Assembly: GCA_025267735.1 (NCBI GenBank)
Contig: CM046311.1
Span: 33,704,895 to 33,768,894, forward strand
Reading direction: 5' to 3'
Length of the DNA: 64,000 bases
From: Mactra quadrangularis
Taxonomy: Eukaryota; Mollusca; Bivalvia; Venerida; Mactridae
A model generated the notes under the pieces. It saw only the letters and a list, made by a program, of their open reading frames with translations. It was not told the DNA's origin and did not search any database. A program made the translations under genes and the position numbers. Each line of letters opens with the position of its first letter. Within the stretch, counting starts at the first letter, position 1. Shown here piece by piece: positions 59,901-64,000 of this stretch.

Positions 59901-62900
59901 TCAAAGGGAAAGTCTTTGAGGTTTCTTAATAACACGACCTGATCTTGTAATATAAGGGACAGGGCTTGGTTCTGGAGTATCAATTTCAATATTTGGGGTT
60001 AATTGGCCTCCTGGACTTGTTTCCGTGTCTTTTTGTTGAACAGAAGTTCTGGAACTAATATCCTGTTCACTAATTAGTGGCTTTTGGGGTGTGATTTCTG
60101 TTTCTTTGAACTGAACTTGTGATTTTTTGAATGTGATATTTTCGTTTGATTTTAACAGATGTTTTCTGTTTCTGCGATACTGACCACCATTCTCTGTTTC
60201 AACTAGATAGGATCGGTCATGAAATTGTTTTTGTACAATTGCTGGTTTCCACTGTTTTCCCCATTTAATTCTAACACCTTCTCCTATGTTTAACGGCTGT
60301 AATATTTTTGAAGTTCTATCATGGTAAAACTTAGATTTTCCTTTTGTATTTGTTATTTTATCTCTGATAATCTGTTCATCAGGAATTTGAGGTTTTAACT
60401 GACCTGAAATAACCGGTAAAGTAGATCTTAATTGCCTACTCATTAACAATTGAGAGGGAGATTTACCACATGATAAAGGGGTATTACGATATTCCAATAG
60501 TGCTAAGTAGGGATCATTCCCAGACTGTTTAGCCTTGGTGAATAGAGCTTTGATAGTTTTAACGGTAATTTCAGCTAACCCATTACCCGATGAATGACCT
60601 GGGGATGATGTTGTGTGTTTGAAGTCATAATGCTTTACAAACACCTGGAATTCTTCAGAGCTATATTGAGGGCCATTATCACTGTGAACTATTTCTGGGA
60701 TGCCATGTCTGCTGAAATAACTTTTTAATTTATTTATGACAGTGTTGCTTTTTGTATTTGATAATGTGCTGACCTCAAAATATTTGCTGTATGCATCAAC
60801 TAACAATACATAGTCATTATCATTCCAGTGAAATAAATCAGTGGCACAAATTTGCCATGGTCTATCAGGAATGATGCTTGGATTAAGTGGTTCTTTAGCA
60901 TTTGAGGGCCTATGTTCAATACAAATTGGACATTTTAGAACCATAGATTTTATATCTTCACTCATACACGGCCAAAATAAAATTTCTCTGGCACGTTGTG
61001 TGCATTTTTCAATACCTAAATGGGCTTCATGAACTTTCTGCAACATGAGTGGCCTTAGTGACTTTGGAATAAGGATTTTTAATCCTTTTAGAATTATATT
61101 ATCAACTACAGTTAATTCATCTCTGTAGTTCCAAAAATCTAACAGTGATTTTGGACATTCTGACCTATCATTTGACCAACCTTCGGAAATAACCTGCATG
61201 AGTAATTTCATTTGAGGGTCATTCATAGTTTCAGTGCGAATTTGTTCCATTTTCTGATCACTAACAGGTAGATTAGACATAATAGCATGTACCTGGGCAT
61301 CTAAACCATCTGCAATATCAGGGCATGTATCTGGGAGAAACTTGCGCGAGAGCGTGTCAGCTAACGGAATATTCTTCCCAGGGACAAATACTAGTTCAAT
61401 ATCATATTTTTGAAGTTGTAATAACATGCGCTGTAACCTAGGGGGTGCTGAGTGTAAGGCTTTCTTAAACACAGCTAGTAATGGCTTGTGATCAGTTTGA
61501 CATCTAATACGTCTTCCATAGACATATTGATGGTACTTCTTACAACCAAAAAGTATAGCATATAATTCTTTTTCTATTTGACCATAATTAATCTCAGTGG
61601 GGGTCAAGGCTTTGGATGCAAATGAAACTGGTCTGTCGTCTTGCAACAGTACAGCAGCCAATCCATATTTTGATGCATCAAGTTGTAACGTAATTTCCTT
61701 AGAAGGATCAAAATACGCCAACACTGGCCCTGGGCATTCAGTAATAATGCTCTTAATTTTTTCAAGTGCATGTTTTTGGGGCGTGTCCCACGTAAACAAA
61801 GCATCTTTTGACAACAATTGTCTAAGAGGGGTAGTTATCTCTGATAGATTAGGGGCAAACCGTTGAAGGTAAGTAACCATGCCTAAAACCGTTTGAAGTT
61901 CAGACTTACAAGTAGGGTCTGGCATATCTTTTATGGCTTTGACCTTGGAAGGATCCATTTTTAACCCTTTTGAGGTAAGAACATGACCAAAGAATGGTAT
62001 TTCAGTTTTACCTATTTCTGTCTTATCAGGATTTAATCTAATACCCATAGCTCTACAACGTAACAACAACTGTTCTAGATTTCTATCATGAGTTACCTGG
62101 TCCTTTCCATAGACAACAATATCATCTACAATGGTTCGAACCCCGGTGAGGTTCTCTAGGCATTGATCCATTTTTTGTTGAAACAAATCATTTGCACAGT
62201 TAATGCCAAATGGTAACCTAAGAAACCTGTACCGACCAAATGGGCTATTGAAAGTGGTTAAATAAGATGACTTGTCTGTTAGTTGTATCGACCAGTACCC
62301 ACTGCGGGCATCAAACTTTGAAAATACAGTTGCTTTACGGAGATCTGGAAGTATATCATCCAGCATCTTATTTGGATAGTGAGGTCTTTTAATTGCCTCA
62401 TTCAAGTCTTTGGGGTCTAAGCATACCCTCAGACTACCATCAGCTTTTTCAACAGTGACCAAACTGTTTACCCAAGCTGTTGGCTCTGTAACTTTAGATA
62501 TAATGCTTAAATTTTCCATTCGATCAAGCTCTGTCTTTAGCTTATCTATGATGGAAAAGGGAACTCTTCGAGGTGGATGCACTGTAGGTGAGGCATCTTC
62601 TCGGATTTGTATCTCAGATTCACCTGGCAATTGACCTATACCAGTGAATATATCAGGGAACTTTTTTAGAAGGATTTCTTTTGTGAGTGGACACTTTGTT
62701 GATAGTGTTTCTACTAGTTTTATCATGTTGAGTTTTAAACATGCATGTAATCCTAATATCGGACTTGATGTTGTATCTACAATGTAGAATTCATCAAATG
62801 CTTGCTTGTCATTATAACTAAATGATAAATTAATTACACCATCAATTGTAAGTGCCTGACCATTGTATGCTGTGAGACATGTATTTGTGGATCTAAGTGG

Positions 62901-63836
62901 TTTATTGATATTCAACATTGTGTAGGTTGACCTAGGTATAATGTTAACCTGTGCACCAGTATCCACTTTCATACTGATGTCTTTAGAGCATATTTTAATG
63001 GTAGCGAATACCTGATTGGTGGATTTGTTGTGGTGTATTGTATCTACGACAAAATTTGGGGAGGACAAGGACGTTTGGGGAACAAGATCAGACGAGTTAT
63101 TTACCTCATTGATACGTTTCTTATCCTTAGTCCTATTCCGACACACTGTCGCGAAATGGTTCATTTTGTCACATATAAAACACTTTTGACCTTTTGCAGG
63201 ACAATTATTGTCACCATGTTTCTTCCCACATTTTCCACATTTCTTCTCCTTCTTTTTAATGTTCCTTTTTACTGCATGAACTTCTGGCTGCTCACTCATT
63301 GCCTTGCATTGTTCTTCACTGAGTTCATGTGTTCTGGCAATGTCAATACATTTGTCCAGTGTCAAGTCTGATCCTTCATTGATCAGTTTTTCTCTCACTA
63401 GAGTTGAACTAATCCCAAAAACAATATGATCTCTTAGTAATTCATCATGTCCAATAGGATTATATCCACACTCTTTGATCAACAGCTTCAGTTCAGTCAC
63501 AAAACTGTCGAACGACTCTCCGTCTAGTTGTTTTCTCGACTTGAAAATATATCTGTTGTATATGTTATTAGTTTTTGGCTTACAAAACCTCTCAAAAGAC
63601 TGAAAATATGCGTCTAATGTTTTTCTTTCATCTTGACTCATTTCAAAAGTAGAGAAAATTTCTCTACCCTTATCACCAATCCAAATCATTAGGTAATTAC
63701 ATTTTACTTCTTCTGATTTTCCGCTTAAGGGTCCACCAAACATAAAATTGCAATGTTCCTTAAACTTTTTGAATTCCGTTTTTAGATCTCTAGCTTCCCA
63801 ATTCATTCTGGGATTAAGTCCAGTATTTACATCCAT
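59901..63836 (-). CDS. Gypsy gag-pol polyprotein (1311 aa), intact
   Basis: One uninterrupted frame. Gag about 1-235 with two zinc knuckles, CGKCGKKHGDNNC (200-212) and CFICDKMNHFATVC (219-232). Aspartic protease VDTGAQVNIIP (291-301). RT with FDARSGYW (508-515) and TIVDDIVVYG (568-577). RNase H LDASKYGL (719-726), EKELYAI (755-761) and TDHKPL (781-786). Integrase zinc site HEAHLG (936-941) and CPICIEH (969-975), then D,D,E at ATDLF (Asp1000), SDNGPQ (Asp1053) and GLAEI (Glu1089). C-terminal TRSGRVIKKP tail. All catalytic residues are present with no stop or frameshift, so the copy is recent and may be mobile. Gag and pol are fused in one frame, as in Mag-clade elements such as Steamer and SURL. 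No envelope-like ORF follows. Confidence 0.96.
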   Translation of the reverse strand: MDVNTGLNPRMNWEARDLKTEFKKFKEHCNFMFGGPLSGKSEEVKCNYLMIWIGDKGREIFSTFEMSQDERKTLDAYFQSFERFCKPKTNNIYNRYIFKSRKQLDGESFDSFVTELKLLIKECGYNPIGHDELLRDHIVFGISSTLVREKLINEGSDLTLDKCIDIARTHELSEEQCKAMSEQPEVHAVKRNIKKKEKKCGKCGKKHGDNNCPAKGQKCFICDKMNHFATVCRNRTKDKKRINEVNNSSDLVPQTSLSSPNFVVDTIHHNKSTNQVFATIKICSKDISMKVDTGAQVNIIPRSTYTMLNINKPLRSTNTCLTAYNGQALTIDGVINLSFSYNDKQAFDEFYIVDTTSSPILGLHACLKLNMIKLVETLSTKCPLTKEILLKKFPDIFTGIGQLPGESEIQIREDASPTVHPPRRVPFSIIDKLKTELDRMENLSIISKVTEPTAWVNSLVTVEKADGSLRVCLDPKDLNEAIKRPHYPNKMLDDILPDLRKATVFSKFDARSGYWSIQLTDKSSYLTTFNSPFGRYRFLRLPFGINCANDLFQQKMDQCLENLTGVRTIVDDIVVYGKDQVTHDRNLEQLLLRCRAMGIRLNPDKTEIGKTEIPFFGHVLTSKGLKMDPSKVKAIKDMPDPTCKSELQTVLGMVTYLQRFAPNLSEITTPLRQLLSKDALFTWDTPQKHALEKIKSIITECPGPVLAYFDPSKEITLQLDASKYGLAAVLLQDDRPVSFASKALTPTEINYGQIEKELYAILFGCKKYHQYVYGRRIRCQTDHKPLLAVFKKALHSAPPRLQRMLLQLQKYDIELVFVPGKNIPLADTLSRKFLPDTCPDIADGLDAQVHAIMSNLPVSDQKMEQIRTETMNDPQMKLLMQVISEGWSNDRSECPKSLLDFWNYRDELTVVDNIILKGLKILIPKSLRPLMLQKVHEAHLGIEKCTQRAREILFWPCMSEDIKSMVLKCPICIEHRPSNAKEPLNPSIIPDRPWQICATDLFHWNDNDYVLLVDAYSKYFEVSTLSNTKSNTVINKLKSYFSRHGIPEIVHSDNGPQYSSEEFQVFVKHYDFKHTTSSPGHSSGNGLAEITVKTIKALFTKAKQSGNDPYLALLEYRNTPLSCGKSPSQLLMSRQLRSTLPVISGQLKPQIPDEQIIRDKITNTKGKSKFYHDRTSKILQPLNIGEGVRIKWGKQWKPAIVQKQFHDRSYLVETENGGQYRRNRKHLLKSNENITFKKSQVQFKETEITPQKPLISEQDISSRTSVQQKDTETSPGGQLTPNIEIDTPEPSPVPYITRSGRVIKKPQRLSL

Positions 63837-63966
63837 TGTTTCAAAATAGACTGATAATCACTTTTTTTACAGTGTTAAATACACAACTTTAAATCCACAG
63901 AATGTTTTATTTCAAGATAAAGTGTTTAATTTCGTAACAAAAATTAAACTACCACTTCTGACACCA

Positions 63967-64000
63967 TGTAACGTTCTTGGGTTTCATATAAAACTAGAGA
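63967..64000 (-). repeat. 5' LTR, first 34 bases visible
   Basis: Identical over all 34 visible bases to 59,551-59,584. The rest, and the right target-site flank, lie outside the window. Confidence 0.9.

Larger units (their letters stand above)
59551..64000 (-). mobile_element. Ty3/Gypsy LTR retrotransposon, Steamer/Mag-like, 5' LTR truncated by window edge
   Basis: The same sequence, TGTAACGTTCTTGGGTTTCA and onward, starts at 59,551 and at 63,967, marking the two LTRs. Internal region 59,714-63,966 contains one gag-pol ORF. A polypurine tract (complement of tctcctttctttt, 59,714-59,726) abuts the 3' LTR. The primer-binding site next to the 5' LTR is complementary to a tRNA end (cacttctgacacca, 63,953-63,966; probably tRNA-Leu). 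Short LTRs, a single ORF and this site resemble Steamer-like elements of bivalves; that placement is inference. Confidence 0.93.

Overview
The window is AT-rich eukaryotic DNA: introns with GT/AG boundaries, tRNA-derived SINEs, MITEs, and DIRS and Gypsy retrotransposons. A complete TNNI3K-type kinase gene, a B-box/NHL-like gene pair and a Gypsy element resembling the bivalve Steamer family point to a lophotrochozoan, most likely a bivalve mollusc. That assignment is inference.

Layout. (1) 440-4117, plus strand: the last five coding exons of a single-pass membrane protein with a GCC2/GCC3 (ephrin-receptor-like) cysteine module, one transmembrane helix and a Ser/Pro-rich tail. (2) About 6.9-13.64 kb and 17.04-23.79 kb: two copies of a roughly 6.7-kb segmental duplication. 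Each holds an intact two-exon gene, minus strand, for a 567-residue B-box / coiled-coil / beta-propeller protein that lacks a RING. Between the copies lie a non-LTR retrotransposon ORF1 remnant (13.7-14.8 kb), a SINE and otherwise unremarkable DNA. (3) 25,689-57,464, minus strand: a complete TNNI3K orthologue. I reconstructed 22 coding exons whose phases all match, giving 833 residues. Order: short coiled-coil N-terminus, ankyrin repeats, tyrosine-kinase-like kinase domain with all catalytic residues, Ser-rich tail. (4) 27,062-32,221, inside TNNI3K intron 20: a structurally complete DIRS-type tyrosine-recombinase retrotransposon with gag, RT/RNase H and recombinase ORFs, inverted terminal repeats and an internal complementary region. 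(5) 59,551 to the window end: a Ty3/Gypsy element with one intact 1311-residue gag-pol ORF. Its 3' LTR is complete and its 5' LTR is cut by the window edge.

TNNI3K introns carry much of the repeat load: two minisatellites in intron 10, a 1.7-kb foldback element with about 78-bp internal repeats in intron 16, nested hAT-like elements in intron 19, several SINE families and small MITEs. At three exon boundaries (exon 10 donor, exon 11 acceptor, exon 14 acceptor) local tandem duplication has copied the splice site into the intron.

The most interesting candidate is in TNNI3K intron 4. Three perfect TGACGTCA sites spaced exactly 13 bp apart lie beside an E2F-like site and a TATA box. They are followed on the gene's strand by an ATG, 11 codons and a consensus donor whose phase matches exon 5. 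This looks like an internal promoter and alternative first exon for an N-terminally shortened kinase. It is a prediction from sequence alone.
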